Assembly: GCF_001895025.1 (NCBI RefSeq)
Contig: NZ_BCXI01000020.1
Span: 62,001-126,000 of the forward strand
DNA from: Rhodococcus zopfii NBRC 100606 = JCM 9919
GTDB lineage: Bacteria > Actinomycetota > Actinomycetes > Mycobacteriales > Mycobacteriaceae
DNA length: 64,000 nt
Reading direction: 5' to 3'
Position numbers and translations under genes: made by a program. Below are positions 10,378 to 24,453 of this stretch, in pieces (position 1 is the stretch's first letter; every line of letters starts with the position of its first letter). The notes beneath the pieces were generated by a model, which saw only the letters and a list, made by a program, of their open reading frames with translations, was not told the origin of the DNA and ran no database searches.

Positions 10378-11390
10378 CCGACACGACCACGTTCCTCGCG
10401 TATCTTCCCTCGCCCCCACAGGGCGTCTGGTATCTCGGGCCGATAGCCCTGCGCGCCTATGCCCTGTGCATCATCGTCGGCATCGTCGTCGCGATCGTGT
10501 GGGGCGACCGGCGCTGGGTGGCGCGCGGCGGCGAGAAGGGCACCGTCCTCGATATCGCGGTGTGGGCGGTGCCGTTCGGTCTGATCGGTGGCCGGCTCTA
10601 CCACGTCGCCACGGACTGGCAGAAGTACTTCGGTGACGGTGCCGATCCGATCGACGCCCTGAAGATCTGGGAGGGCGGCCTCGGGATCTGGGGTGCCGTG
10701 GCGTTCGGCGCGGTCGGCGCCTGGATCGGTTGCCGGCGCCGCGGAATCCCGCTGCCCGCGTTCGGCGATGCCCTGGCCCCGGCGATCCTGCTCGCCCAGG
10801 CCATCGGCCGGCTCGGTAACTGGTTCAACCAGGAACTGTACGGTCGCGAGACGACGCTGCCGTGGGGCCTCGAGATCTACGAACGCCGCAATGACGCCGG
10901 CCAGGTGTCGCCCGGCCTGATCGACGGGGTGTCCACCGGGCAGGTGGCCTCGATCGTGCACCCGACGTTCCTGTACGAACTGCTCTGGAACGTGCTGATC
11001 GTCGTGCTGCTCGTCGTCGTCGACCGACGCTTCCGGATCGGGCACGGTCGGCTGTTCGCCCTCTACGTCGCCGGGTACAGCCTGGGCCGGTTCTGGATCG
11101 AACTCATGCGCACCGACGCGGCCACCCAGATCGCGGGTATCCGCATCAACTCGTTCACCTCGGCCATCGTGTTCGCCCTCGGGGTCGCGTACTTCGTGTT
11201 CGCGCGCAAGGGCCGGGAGGCACCCGAGGAGTTGCGGCCCGCTCGTGCCCGGCCCGCGGCCGCCGAGGACGGCGCGAAGCCGGAGGACGCCGCGAAGCCG
11301 GAGGACGCCGCGAAGCCGACGGCAGCCGACGAGAAGGCGGCTGCCCAGCCGGTCGACGAGGTCGGCAAGGCGAAGAACCGCGACCACTAG
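10374..11390 (+). CDS. lgt: Prolipoprotein diacylglyceryl transferase
   Basis: A 338-residue membrane enzyme that transfers diacylglycerol from phosphatidylglycerol to the lipobox cysteine of prelipoproteins. About seven helices; signature GRLGNWFNQELYG plus EGGLGIWG and HPTFLYE. The last 50 residues are a charged cytoplasmic tail with AKPEDA repeats, a common low-complexity extension in actinobacterial Lgt. GTG start overlaps the trpA stop, and association with the trp cluster is conserved in Mycobacteriales. Several lipoproteins in this window (31269, 40326 and 49609) would be its substrates. Confidence 0.95.
   Translation: MTDTTTFLAYLPSPPQGVWYLGPIALRAYALCIIVGIVVAIVWGDRRWVARGGEKGTVLDIAVWAVPFGLIGGRLYHVATDWQKYFGDGADPIDALKIWEGGLGIWGAVAFGAVGAWIGCRRRGIPLPAFGDALAPAILLAQAIGRLGNWFNQELYGRETTLPWGLEIYERRNDAGQVSPGLIDGVSTGQVASIVHPTFLYELLWNVLIVVLLVVVDRRFRIGHGRLFALYVAGYSLGRFWIELMRTDAATQIAGIRINSFTSAIVFALGVAYFVFARKGREAPEELRPARARPAAAEDGAKPEDAAKPEDAAKPTAADEKAAAQPVDEVGKAKNRDH
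11274..11318 (+). repeat. 18-bp tandem repeat in the lgt tail
   Basis: The unit gcgaagccggaggacgcc starts at 11274 and 11292, with a partial third copy at 11310. It encodes AKPEDA steps in the Lgt C-terminal tail. In-frame length variation by slippage between strains is plausible. Confidence 0.8.
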
Positions 11391-11467
11391 GCGCGGCCCT
11401 GAACCGAACCCGGCGGCCAGCCGCCTGTAAGGTCCAACACACACACCGACGACGAGGGGGATCATTC

Positions 11468-12238
11468 GTGACTACACCGGATCCGGCTGCTTCGGACCCG
11501 AATTCGGGGCGCCCGATCGATTTCGGCAAGGAGACGTCCGGCCCTGCGGAATCGCAGCCGAACTCGAACTTCGGGCTCGAGTTCGACTACGACGCGACCG
11601 CGCAGGCGTCGCTGTCGGAGCCGCCGCCGACCTCCGAATCGACCGCCGCGTCCTCGGGCACCGCCGGTCCCGGCTGGGATACCTATTCGGGTGTCGGCAA
11701 CGGTCCGGGCTGGGGCACCACGCCCAGCTACCCGCCGCCGTCGGATTACTCGTCGGTGCCGCAGCAACCCGCAAACCCGACCGAGCCCGCCGGCCCCGTG
11801 TACGGCACGCCGAACCCGCAGTACCCGATGGGCGATCAGTCCGGCTACGGCGCACCCGCAGGATTCGGCGGACCGCCGACCCCTCCGCAGCAGCCGTACG
11901 GTGCTGCCCCCGGTTACGGTGCCGCCCCCGGCTACGGGCAGGCTCCGAGTGGAATGCCGGGATACGGCTTCGTGGACCCGTCGGCGCCGTACGGGCGCGA
12001 TCCGCTCACGGGCGAACCGTACTCGGACAAGTCGAGGTTGACGGCGGGTCTGCTGCAGATCCTCCTCGGTGCGTTCGGCGCCGGCCGGTTCTACCTCAAC
12101 CAGCCGGGCCTCGCGATCGGGCAGATCGCGGCGACGTGGCTGACCTGTGGTCTGGGCGGAATCTGGCCGCTGATCGACGGGATCATGATGCTCACCGGCA
12201 AGGTTCGTGACGAACAAGGCCGGCTCCTGAAACCCTGA
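11468..12238 (+). CDS. TM2-domain membrane protein with Pro/Gly/Tyr-rich N-terminus
   Basis: A 256-residue protein. Residues 1-180 are low-complexity, rich in Pro, Gly, Tyr and Ser, with repeats such as GAAPGYG. Residues 185-250 form a TM2 domain: two helices joined by a short turn (LLGAFGAGRFYLNQPGLA, then GLGGIWPLIDGIMML). A GTG start follows GAGGGGATC. TM2 proteins are of unknown function; the disordered tail suggests a protein-interaction role at the membrane (inference). TAAGGT at 11428-11433 may be the -10 element. A strong terminator follows at 12272, so it is monocistronic. Confidence 0.85.
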   Translation: MTTPDPAASDPNSGRPIDFGKETSGPAESQPNSNFGLEFDYDATAQASLSEPPPTSESTAASSGTAGPGWDTYSGVGNGPGWGTTPSYPPPSDYSSVPQQPANPTEPAGPVYGTPNPQYPMGDQSGYGAPAGFGGPPTPPQQPYGAAPGYGAAPGYGQAPSGMPGYGFVDPSAPYGRDPLTGEPYSDKSRLTAGLLQILLGAFGAGRFYLNQPGLAIGQIAATWLTCGLGGIWPLIDGIMMLTGKVRDEQGRLLKP

Positions 12239-12271
12239 TCGAGGCGCCCGAACCACCGAGGTGTTCTTCCT

Positions 12272-12311
12272 GGAAGGCCCGGCTGCGCATGCTCGCGCAG
12301 CCGGGCCTTCC
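12272..12311 (+). terminator. Rho-independent-type hairpin after the TM2 gene
   Basis: A perfect 17-bp stem (arms 12272-12288 and 12295-12311) with a 6-base loop ATGCTC. No T-run follows, as is usual for actinobacterial terminators. It separates the TM2 gene from gltB. Confidence 0.8.
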
Positions 12312-12474
12312 GCGCGTAAACTGACGCGACCGGGCACGATCCCCGGGCTTCCCGGGCGGAGCCGATCGGCCCATCCTCGCCGCTGCACCGCCCGTGGTGG
12401 CGACCCGCCAGGGCCGCCGCTCCGACGCGCGACGCGTCGCCCCCACACCGTTCGCTCAGGTGGAGGTGGCCACA

Positions 12475-17002
<4,528 letters not shown>

Positions 17003-17010
<8 letters not shown>

Positions 17011-18472
17011 CCCGCGAGGATTCCTGCGGTACGGCCGGATCGAACCGCCGCACCGGCCGGTCGGGGAACGGATCCACGACTGGGCGGAGATCGCCGCGCC
17101 GATCGCACCCGCCGAACACGACCGCCTCGTCCGCGACCAGGCCACCCGATGCATGGACTGCGGCATCCCGTTCTGCCACTCCGGCAGCGCCGGCTGCCCG
17201 CTCGGCAACCTCATCCCCGAATGGAACGACCTGGTGCGCCGCGACCTGTGGGCCGAGGCATCCCGGCGCCTGCACGCGACGAACAACTTTCCCGAGTTCA
17301 CCGGACGCATCTGCCCCGCGCCGTGCGAATCCGCATGCGTGCTTGCGCTCTCCGATCCCGCCGCGGCGGTCACCATCGAGAAGATCGAACAGGCTATCGC
17401 CGACCGTGCCTACGCCGACGGCACCGTCACCCCGCAGCCGCCGCGCCGCCGCACCGGGTGTTCCGTCGCGGTCGTCGGATCCGGGCCGGCCGGACTGGCC
17501 GCCGCGCAGCAACTCACCCGCGCCGGACACGCCGTCACCGTGTACGAGCGCGACGACCGGCTCGGCGGGCTGCTGCGCTACGGCATCCCGGCCTACAAGA
17601 TGAACAAGACACTCATCGACCGCCGTCTCGGGCAGCTTCGCGCCGAAGGCACCGAGTTCCGCACCGGCTGCGACGTCGGCCTCGACCCCAGCCTGGCCCG
17701 CCTGCGCGCCGACTTCGACGCGGTGATCCTTGCGGTCGGCTCGGGCGCCACCCGCGACATGGACCTGCCCGGCCGCGACCTGAGCGGCGTGCACCAGGCC
17801 ATGGACTACCTCGTCGCCGCCAACCACGACTGTGAAGGCGACGGCACCACTCCGATCCACGCGGCAGGACGCCGGGTCGTGATCATCGGTGGGGGAGACA
17901 CCGGCGCCGACTGCCTCGGCACCGCGCACCGTCACCGCGCCGCCTCGATCACCCAGCTCGACTACCGCGGCCGGCCGCCCGACACCCGCGACGACACCCG
18001 CAGCCCGTGGCCGCTCACCCCCTGGGTGCTGCGCACCACGCCGGCGCACGCCGAGGGCGGTGAGCGACGTTTCGAGGTCGGCGTGCAGCGGTTCGTCGGC
18101 GACCACACCGGCCGGCTGCGGGCGCTGCTGCTCGCCGAGGTCGACGCGCGACGTGCCCGGGTGGGTCCGGAATTCGAGATCCCGTGCGATCTCGCGCTGC
18201 TCGCGATCGGATTCGACGGGGTGCGCCCCGGTCCGCTGCTCGACAACGGCCCCGCGACCACCGCCCGCGGCACCGTCGACTGCGGCGCCGACTGGCAGAC
18301 CGGTGAACCCGGGGTGTTCGTGTGCGGCGACGCGCACCGCGGCGCCTCCCTCGTGGTGTGGGCGATCGCCGAGGGCCGCGCGGCGGCGCGAGGTGTCGAC
18401 ACCTACCTGACCGGGCGGTCCCGGTTGCCCGCACCGGTGACACCGGAGTCGCGACTGCTGACCGCGGACTGA
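17003..18472 (+). CDS. gltD: Glutamate synthase (NADPH) small subunit
   Basis: A 489-residue flavoprotein that passes electrons from NADPH to GltB. The N-terminal cysteine clusters (RCMDCGIPFCHS, GCPLGNLIPEWN and GRICPAPCESACVL) bind two 4Fe-4S centres. FAD (VVGSGPAGLAAAQQL) and NADPH (IIGGGDTGADCLG) Rossmann motifs follow, and GVFVCGDAHRG closes the FAD site. GTG start lies 8 bases inside the end of gltB, so the subunits are co-translated. A hairpin follows at 18520. Confidence 0.96.
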
Positions 18473-18519
18473 CGGCGCCCTCGACGGCCCTGTGACCGCG
18501 CGCATCACATATTCTTCGA

Positions 18520-18551
18520 GGTGGCGCAATTCACACACGCGGTGCGCCACC
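18520..18551 (+). terminator. Hairpin after gltD
   Basis: GGTGGCGCA (18520-18528) pairs with TGCGCCACC (18543-18551) across a 14-base loop and is followed by TGTTTCG. It is a plausible terminator, with a larger loop than usual. Confidence 0.5.
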
Positions 18552-18652
18552 TGTTTCGCGCGGTGAGGCGACGTCACGCGCCGCGCGAGCTGGGTCTTTG
18601 CCCCGTCCGTGCGCGGTCGTCACGCCGACTGCCGGGGGACTAGGCTCGACCC

Positions 18653-20074
18653 GTGACCCGACGCACCAAGATTGTTTGCACCATGGGCCCCGCGACCGCC
18701 GACCCCGAGGTCCTGAAGGAACTCGTCGCCGCCGGTATGGACGTGGCCCGACTCAACTTCAGCCACGGAGAGCACTCCGAGCACGAGGCCCACTACAACC
18801 GGGTCCGCGCGGCCGCCGAAGCCAGCGGACAAGCCGTCGGTATCCTCGCCGACCTGCAGGGACCGAAGATCCGCCTCGGACGTTTCGCCGAAGGCCGCAC
18901 CGTGTGGGAGAACGGTGAGGTCGTGCGGATCACCGTCGACGACATCGAGGGCACCCACGATCGCGTCTCGACCACCTACAAGGAACTCGCGCAGGACGCC
19001 GTTCCCGGCGACCGCCTGCTCGTCGACGACGGCAAGGTCGGGGTCGTCGTCGAATCGGTCGAGGGCAACGACGTCGTCTGCCGGGTCACCGAAGGCGGAC
19101 CGGTCAGCAACAACAAGGGCGTGTCGCTGCCGGGGATGAACATCTCCGTGCCCGCCCTGTCCGAGAAGGACATCGCCGACCTCGAGTTCGCACTGCGGCT
19201 CGGTGTCGACTTCATCGCCCTGTCGTTCGTGCGTTCGCCCGCCGACATCGAACTCGTGCACGAGGTGATGGACCGTGTGGGCCGCCGCGTCCCGGTCATC
19301 GCGAAGCTCGAGAAGCCGGAGGCGATCGAGAACCTCGAGGCCGTCGTCCTCGCGTTCGACGCGGTGATGGTCGCCCGTGGCGACCTCGGCGTCGAACTGC
19401 CGCTCGAGCAGGTGCCGCTGGTTCAGAAGCGCGCGATCCAGATCGCCCGCGAGAACGCCAAGCCGGTCATCGTCGCCACCCAGATGCTCGAATCGATGAT
19501 CGAGAACTCGCGGCCCACCCGCGCCGAGGCCTCCGACGTCGCCAACGCTGTGCTCGACGGCGCCGACGCGGTGATGCTCTCCGGCGAAACATCCGTCGGC
19601 AAGTTCCCGGTCGAGACGGTCCGGACGATGGCCCGCATCATCGCGGCCGTCGAGTCCGATTCGACGGACGTGCCCGCCCTGACCCACGTGCCCCGCACCA
19701 AGCGCGGCGTCATCTCCTACGCGGCACGCGACATCGGTGAACGCCTCGACGCGAAGGCCCTCGTCGCGTTCACCCAGTCCGGCGACACGGTACGCCGGCT
19801 CGCGCGCCTGCACACCCGGTTGCCGCTGCTCGCGTTCACCCCGGTGCCGTTCATCCGCAACCAGCTCGCACTCACGTGGGGCACCGAGACGTTCTCCGTC
19901 GAGCCGATGCAGACCACCGATCAGATGGTCGAACAGGTCGACGCGGCGCTACTGTCGTTGGGTCGCTACCAGCGTGGCGACCTCGTGGTGATCGTTGCCG
20001 GTGCGCCTCCGGGACGTTCCGGCTCGACGAACCTGATCCACGTGCACCGGCTGGGGGAAAAGGACACTCGTTGA
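18653..20074 (+). CDS. pyk: Pyruvate kinase
   Basis: A 473-residue glycolytic enzyme converting PEP and ADP to pyruvate and ATP. Segments seen: RRTKIVCTMGPA, RLNFSHG, ADLQGPKIRLG, the signature IAKLEKPEAIENLE, MVARGDLGVE, IVATQMLESMI and VMLSGETSVGKFP. TAGGCT (18641-18646) lies exactly six bases before the GTG, suggesting a leaderless mRNA. Its stop overlaps the TTG start of tesB, a pairing also found in mycobacteria. Confidence 0.96.
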   Translation: MTRRTKIVCTMGPATADPEVLKELVAAGMDVARLNFSHGEHSEHEAHYNRVRAAAEASGQAVGILADLQGPKIRLGRFAEGRTVWENGEVVRITVDDIEGTHDRVSTTYKELAQDAVPGDRLLVDDGKVGVVVESVEGNDVVCRVTEGGPVSNNKGVSLPGMNISVPALSEKDIADLEFALRLGVDFIALSFVRSPADIELVHEVMDRVGRRVPVIAKLEKPEAIENLEAVVLAFDAVMVARGDLGVELPLEQVPLVQKRAIQIARENAKPVIVATQMLESMIENSRPTRAEASDVANAVLDGADAVMLSGETSVGKFPVETVRTMARIIAAVESDSTDVPALTHVPRTKRGVISYAARDIGERLDAKALVAFTQSGDTVRRLARLHTRLPLLAFTPVPFIRNQLALTWGTETFSVEPMQTTDQMVEQVDAALLSLGRYQRGDLVVIVAGAPPGRSGSTNLIHVHRLGEKDTR

Positions 20075-20943
20075 CAGGTATCGAGGCGACGGACCTCGAT
20101 GTCCTCCTCGGTCTGCTCGATCTCGAGCAGACCGGGGAGGACGTTTTCCGTGGAGCACACCCGCCGCAGACCGGCACCCGGACGTTCGGTGGGCAGCTGG
20201 TCGCGCAGGCACTCGTCGCGGCCGGCCGCACCACCGGTGACCGGCCGATCCATGCGCTCAACGCGCACTTCATCCGCGGCGGCAACGTCCACGCACCCAT
20301 CGAGTACCGGGTCGCACGGCACCGGGACGGGCGCGACTTCGCGAACCGCATGGTCACCGCCTATCAGGGTGACGAGGAACTGTTCGTGATGCTCGCGGCC
20401 TACCAGAAGTGGGGCAAGGGGCTCGAACACGCGGTAACCGTCCCGGAGGTGCCGTACCCCGAGGCGTTGCCCCCGATCGGTGACCACCTCGAAGGCTTCG
20501 AAGAACATCTGCCCGGGTTCGTGAACGCGCTCAAGCCCATCGACATGCGCTACGCGAACGATCCCGCGTGGATCCTCAAGGGCTCCGGCGAGAAGCTCAA
20601 CCACAACCGGGTCTGGATGCGCACCGACGGTGAGCTTCCCGACGATCCGCTGCTGCACGTCGCGGCGCTCGGCTACAGCTCCGACACCACCGTCCTCGAT
20701 TCGATCCTCACCACCCACGGCCTGTCCTGGGGCCTGGACCGGATCTTCGCAGCGACGGCCAACCACTCCATCTGGTTCCATCGGCCCCCCCGGTTCGACC
20801 AGTGGCACCTGTACGCCACCGAATCGCCGGTCGCGGCCGGATCGCGGGGCCTGGCCACCGGCCGGTACTTCGACCTCGACGGTGAACTCGTCGCCACCGT
20901 CGTGCAGGAAGGGATCATCAAGCACTTCCCGTCCCGGCGCTGA
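20071..20943 (+). CDS. tesB: Acyl-CoA thioesterase II
   Basis: A 290-residue double-hotdog thioesterase hydrolysing acyl-CoA to free acid and CoA. Family features include RTFGGQLVAQALVAAGRT, HALNAHFIRGG, the Asp region DTTVLDS and the closing SRGLATGRYFDLDGELVA. The start is TTG at 20071, whose TGA belongs to the pyk stop (TTGA); no better ATG or GTG fits the start of homology. The coupling to pyk is conserved, though the physiological link is unclear. Confidence 0.9.
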   Translation: MTGIEATDLDVLLGLLDLEQTGEDVFRGAHPPQTGTRTFGGQLVAQALVAAGRTTGDRPIHALNAHFIRGGNVHAPIEYRVARHRDGRDFANRMVTAYQGDEELFVMLAAYQKWGKGLEHAVTVPEVPYPEALPPIGDHLEGFEEHLPGFVNALKPIDMRYANDPAWILKGSGEKLNHNRVWMRTDGELPDDPLLHVAALGYSSDTTVLDSILTTHGLSWGLDRIFAATANHSIWFHRPPRFDQWHLYATESPVAAGSRGLATGRYFDLDGELVATVVQEGIIKHFPSRR

Positions 20944-20958
20944 GCGGCGGCCCCGGCG

Positions 20959-22098
20959 ATGTTCGCGACCCTCGCGCTCGTCATGGTGGTCGCGATCGTC
21001 GGGTCGCTGCCAGCGGCCCGCAGCGGTATCCGGCTGCCGCTCGTGCTCGGCGAACTGCTCGCCGGGATCGTTGTCGGGGTCAGCGGCCTCGGCTGGGTCG
21101 ACCCGGGCGAACCGACACTCGATGCGGTCGCGCAGGTGGGATTCGCGCTGGTCATGTTCGTCGCCGGCACCCACGTGCCGGTCCGCGACACACGGCTGCG
21201 CCCGGCGCTGTGGCGGGGCATCGGACGGGCCGCCCTCGTCGGTGCCGTCGCGGTACCCGCCGGGATCGGGCTCGCCCGGCTGTTCGACGCGCCGCACGCC
21301 GCGCTGTTCGCGGTGCTGCTCGCGTCGTCGTCGGCCGCGCTGGTCCTGCCGATCGTGGATGCGTCCGGGATCGGCGGACGCGAGGTGCTTCCGCTGCTGG
21401 TGCAGGTCGCGGTCGCCGACACCGTGTGCATCGTCGCGCTGCCGCTGGTGATCGCCCCGCCCGAAGCGCTCCGCGCCGGGCTGGGGTCGATCGCGGTGAT
21501 CGCATGCGCGGCGGTGGTGTTCGTCGGGCTGCGGCAGCTCGACCGCACCGGGATGCAGCGGCGCGTCCACGATGTGTCGAAGGACCGCAAGCTCGCCGTC
21601 GAACTGCGGGTGAGTCTGGCGGTGCTGTTCGGTCTCGGCGCGCTTGCGGTGTGGACGCACGTGTCGGTGATGCTCGCCGGGTTCGCCCTCGGCCTCGCGG
21701 TCGCCGCGGTCGGGGAACCACGACGGCTCACCGGTCAGCTGTTCGCGGTCACCGAGGGGTTCTTCGCGCCCGTGTTCTACATCTGGATCGGGGCGTCGAT
21801 CGACGTCCGGGTGCTCTGGGAGCATCCGTCCCGGATCGGGCTGGGACTGGCGCTCGGCGCGGTCGCGGTGCTCGTGCACCTGACGCCGCGGGCGACCGGC
21901 CAGCCGGTGGCGCTCGGCGCGCTGTCCGCAACCCAGCTGGGAATCCCGCTGGCCGCGGTCGCGATCGGCCTCGCCGGCGGGCTGCTGTCGACGGCCGACG
22001 CCGCCGCACTCGTGCTCGGAGCGCTCGTCACGATCGTCGGTGCCGCGATCGCGGCGGCCGCCGCGACGCCCCGGCGACCCGACGTGGCGGATCCGTGA
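20959..22098 (+). CDS. Monovalent cation:proton antiporter (CPA2 type)
   Basis: A 379-residue membrane protein with about 11-12 helices and nothing soluble at the C-terminus, so it lacks the RCK domain of KefC-type members. Typical features are LPLVLGELLAGIVVG in helix 2 and LFAVTEGFFAPVFYIWIGASID near the end. It begins 15 bases after tesB and may be co-transcribed. Exchange of Na+ or K+ for H+ is the family role; the ion is not identifiable. It is absent from the M. tuberculosis version of this block, so it is a lineage insertion. Confidence 0.85.
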   Translation: MFATLALVMVVAIVGSLPAARSGIRLPLVLGELLAGIVVGVSGLGWVDPGEPTLDAVAQVGFALVMFVAGTHVPVRDTRLRPALWRGIGRAALVGAVAVPAGIGLARLFDAPHAALFAVLLASSSAALVLPIVDASGIGGREVLPLLVQVAVADTVCIVALPLVIAPPEALRAGLGSIAVIACAAVVFVGLRQLDRTGMQRRVHDVSKDRKLAVELRVSLAVLFGLGALAVWTHVSVMLAGFALGLAVAAVGEPRRLTGQLFAVTEGFFAPVFYIWIGASIDVRVLWEHPSRIGLGLALGAVAVLVHLTPRATGQPVALGALSATQLGIPLAAVAIGLAGGLLSTADAAALVLGALVTIVGAAIAAAAATPRRPDVADP

Positions 22099-22203
22099 CC
22101 CGCTCGCACACGCCCCGACCCCGACCCGCGGAATGTGCGCAGTTCGCGCGCTGTTGCTCGAATCGGGGTCGTCCCCCTTCGATCTCCGGAAAGGAACACC
22201 ATC

Positions 22204-23226
22204 ATGCCGGCCACGCTGCCCGTCATCGACCTCGCGGACCTCGACCGAGGCGCGCGGGCCCGCGCGGAACTGCTCACCCGCTTGCGTACCGTGACCCACG
22301 AGATCGGGTTCTTCCACCTGGCCGGCCACGGCATCGATCCGGCGTTCGCCGCAGAACTCGTCGCCGCGGCCAGCACGTTCTTCGCACTGCCCGACTCCGC
22401 GAAACTCGAGATCGAGAACTCGCATTCCCCGCAGTTCCGCGGCTACACCCGCATCGGCGGGGAACGCACCCAGGGGCACGTCGACTGGCGCGAACAGATC
22501 GACATCGGGCCCGAACGCGCGGCCGTCACCGCTGTCGATCCCGCGAAACCGTGGGAGGTGCTGCACGGGCCCAACCTGTGGCCGGCGCAGCTTCCGGAGC
22601 TGCGGGACCTCGCGCTGCGGTGGATCGAACAGGCCCAGGCCGTCGGCATCGTCCTGCTGCGCGCCTGGGCCGAATCACTCGGTGCCCCCGCCGACTTCTT
22701 CGACGACGCCTTCGCCGACCCCGACCCGCTGCTCAAGATCGCCCGGTATCCCGGCCACGACCGGTCGGTCACCGGGCAGGGCGTCGGCAGCCACAAGGAC
22801 GTCGGTGTCCTCACCCTGCTGTATCCGGAACCGGGCAGCACCGGATTCCAGGTCGACCGCGACGGCACCTGGATCGACGTGGCGCCGCGGCCGGGCTGCT
22901 TCATCGTCAACATCGGCGAACTGCTCGAACTGGCCACCGGCGGCTACCTCGAGGCCACCGCACACCGGGTGCTGCCACCGGAACCCGGCAGCGACCGGAT
23001 CTCGCTGCCGTTCTTCCTCAACCCCGGCCTGGACAAGGAACTGCCGGCCGTCCCGCTGCCCGCTGAACTCGCCGCGGGCGCGCGCGGGGTCGGCACCGAC
23101 GAACACGGCGGAACCCTGCACTCCGTGTACGGCCTCAACGCGCTCAAGTCGCGGCTGCGCGCGCACCCCAACGTGACCGAGCGGTATCACGCCGGCCTGC
23201 TGAACTCGCCGGCCCTGCACGGGTGA
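22204..23226 (+). CDS. Isopenicillin-N-synthase-like Fe(II)/2-oxoglutarate dioxygenase
   Basis: A 340-residue DIOX-type oxygenase. The N-terminal DIOX_N region begins LPVIDLADLDRG and contains EIGFFHLAGHGID. The iron facial triad is seen as SHKDVG (His, Asp) and ATAHRVLPP (His), and the 2-oxoglutarate-binding Arg-x-Ser is in RISLPFFLNP. The start ATG follows GGAAAGGAACACC. No peptide synthetase or other antibiotic genes are nearby, so the name reflects fold only; oxidation of a small molecule is expected, substrate unknown. Confidence 0.88.
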   Translation: MPATLPVIDLADLDRGARARAELLTRLRTVTHEIGFFHLAGHGIDPAFAAELVAAASTFFALPDSAKLEIENSHSPQFRGYTRIGGERTQGHVDWREQIDIGPERAAVTAVDPAKPWEVLHGPNLWPAQLPELRDLALRWIEQAQAVGIVLLRAWAESLGAPADFFDDAFADPDPLLKIARYPGHDRSVTGQGVGSHKDVGVLTLLYPEPGSTGFQVDRDGTWIDVAPRPGCFIVNIGELLELATGGYLEATAHRVLPPEPGSDRISLPFFLNPGLDKELPAVPLPAELAAGARGVGTDEHGGTLHSVYGLNALKSRLRAHPNVTERYHAGLLNSPALHG

Positions 23227-23316
23227 CACCGGCGCTGTGTCGAAGCGGGTCGGAATCCTCGATCCGGGGCCGAACCCGAGCCGAGAATGTCGGGGCGCGG
23301 GTCCACACTGTGTCCC

Positions 23317-23652
23317 ATGACATACGACGAGGAATTGGCCGAACGTATCCGGGACCTCATCGAATCGGGGCCGACCGTGACCGAACGCAGAATGTTCGGC
23401 GGCCTGGCCTTCATGGTGGACGGCAACATGGCCCTCGCGGTCAGCGGTGAGGGTGGACTGCTCGTGCGGGTCGGGTCCGCACTGCACGACCGGTTCGTCG
23501 ACGACGGCTCCGTTCGGCAGGCCATGATGGGAAATCGGGAAATGACCGGCTGGGTGCGGGTCTCGGCGCCGCATGTCGAGGACGACGCCCACCTGCGCGA
23601 GTGGGTCCCCCGAGGCGTCGAGTTCGCTCGTTCGCTTCCGCCGAAGAGTTGA
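23317..23652 (+). CDS. TfoX N-terminal-domain protein
   Basis: A 111-residue protein made only of the TfoX/Sxy N-terminal domain (TERRMFGGLAFMVDGNMALAV, then the LLVRVG strand and the C-terminal LREWVPRGVEFARSL). Full-length TfoX controls competence in gammaproteobacteria, but stand-alone N-terminal domains are widespread in actinobacteria and have no shown role in DNA uptake. The start ATG at 23317 fits where homology begins. Confidence 0.85.
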   Translation: MTYDEELAERIRDLIESGPTVTERRMFGGLAFMVDGNMALAVSGEGGLLVRVGSALHDRFVDDGSVRQAMMGNREMTGWVRVSAPHVEDDAHLREWVPRGVEFARSLPPKS

Positions 23653-23788
23653 CCGGCCGCCGCCTTTCGGTGCCGCAGGGGGAAGTGAGCGGTAGGTTTC
23701 TCCGAGACGGCCGTCGGGTGCCGGGGAGTCACCTACCCTGAATCCGTTGCGTTGCTGGGCACCCACGCTCGCGGAAACAGGTGGCGTC

Positions 23789-24364
23789 ATGGTTGAACCC
23801 GCAGGGCCACCGAGGCCGTCGGACGACGACTCCGGTCCACCCGAGCCCCTGTCGCAACGTGACCGTCGGCGGCTGCTGTTCTACGCGCTGGCCCGCCCGT
23901 CACTGACCACGGCGGTGCTGGTGGTCGTCTATTTCCTCGTGCCGCTCGACCACGTCGGAGACATCTCCGGTGCGCTGACACTCGCCGCGGGCATCGGCGT
24001 CGTACTCGTCCTGGGCTGGTGGCAGATCCGCAAGATCCTGGCGGCCGAATATCCGATGGTCCAGGCGATCGAGGCGCTCACTACTGTCGTCGCGTTCTAT
24101 CTCGTGCTGTTCGCGACGGTGTACTTCCGGATGTCGGTGGTGAATGCCGCCAGTTTCGGCGCACCGTTGACGCGGATCGATGCCCTGTACTTCTGCCTCG
24201 TCGTGTTCGCGACCGTCGGATTCGGCGACATCGTCGCCGTCAGCCAGATCGCCCGGGTGGCGGTCTCGGTGCAGATCGTCGCCAATCTGGTCCTTCTTGC
24301 GCTGGGAATCCGCGTCCTGTCCGCAGCCGTGCGGTGGCGGCGACGCCACCGCGGCGACAGTTGA
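23789..24364 (+). CDS. Two-pore-helix potassium channel family protein
   Basis: A 191-residue membrane protein. Residues 1-35 are polar and cytoplasmic; four hydrophobic helices follow. The last two enclose the pore region ALYFCLVVFATVGFGDIVAV, where TVGFGD is a K+ selectivity filter of the Ion_trans_2 family. The C-terminus is short and basic, with no RCK domain. The ATG start is chosen over upstream in-frame codons because the polar N-terminus already precedes the first helix. Ungated or voltage-independent K+ conductance is likely but not shown. Confidence 0.85.
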   Translation: MVEPAGPPRPSDDDSGPPEPLSQRDRRRLLFYALARPSLTTAVLVVVYFLVPLDHVGDISGALTLAAGIGVVLVLGWWQIRKILAAEYPMVQAIEALTTVVAFYLVLFATVYFRMSVVNAASFGAPLTRIDALYFCLVVFATVGFGDIVAVSQIARVAVSVQIVANLVLLALGIRVLSAAVRWRRRHRGDS

Positions 24365-24453
24365 TCCGAGGCGGTGCGCCCGGCGGTATTCTCCGATTCC
24401 GCATGTCCGCGCGCGGGTACGGGTGATCCTTGTCTGACGTTCGGCGATCGTCG

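Noticed and set aside
11274-11318. CRISPR-like repeat
   Set aside because: Contiguous 18-bp coding repeats without spacers, inside the lgt tail.
22204-23226. Beta-lactam biosynthesis locus
   Set aside because: The isopenicillin-N-synthase-like protein stands alone; no ACV synthetase or other pathway genes are near, so only the fold is shared.
23317-23652. Competence regulator TfoX
   Set aside because: Only the N-terminal domain is present and no competence genes are around it.
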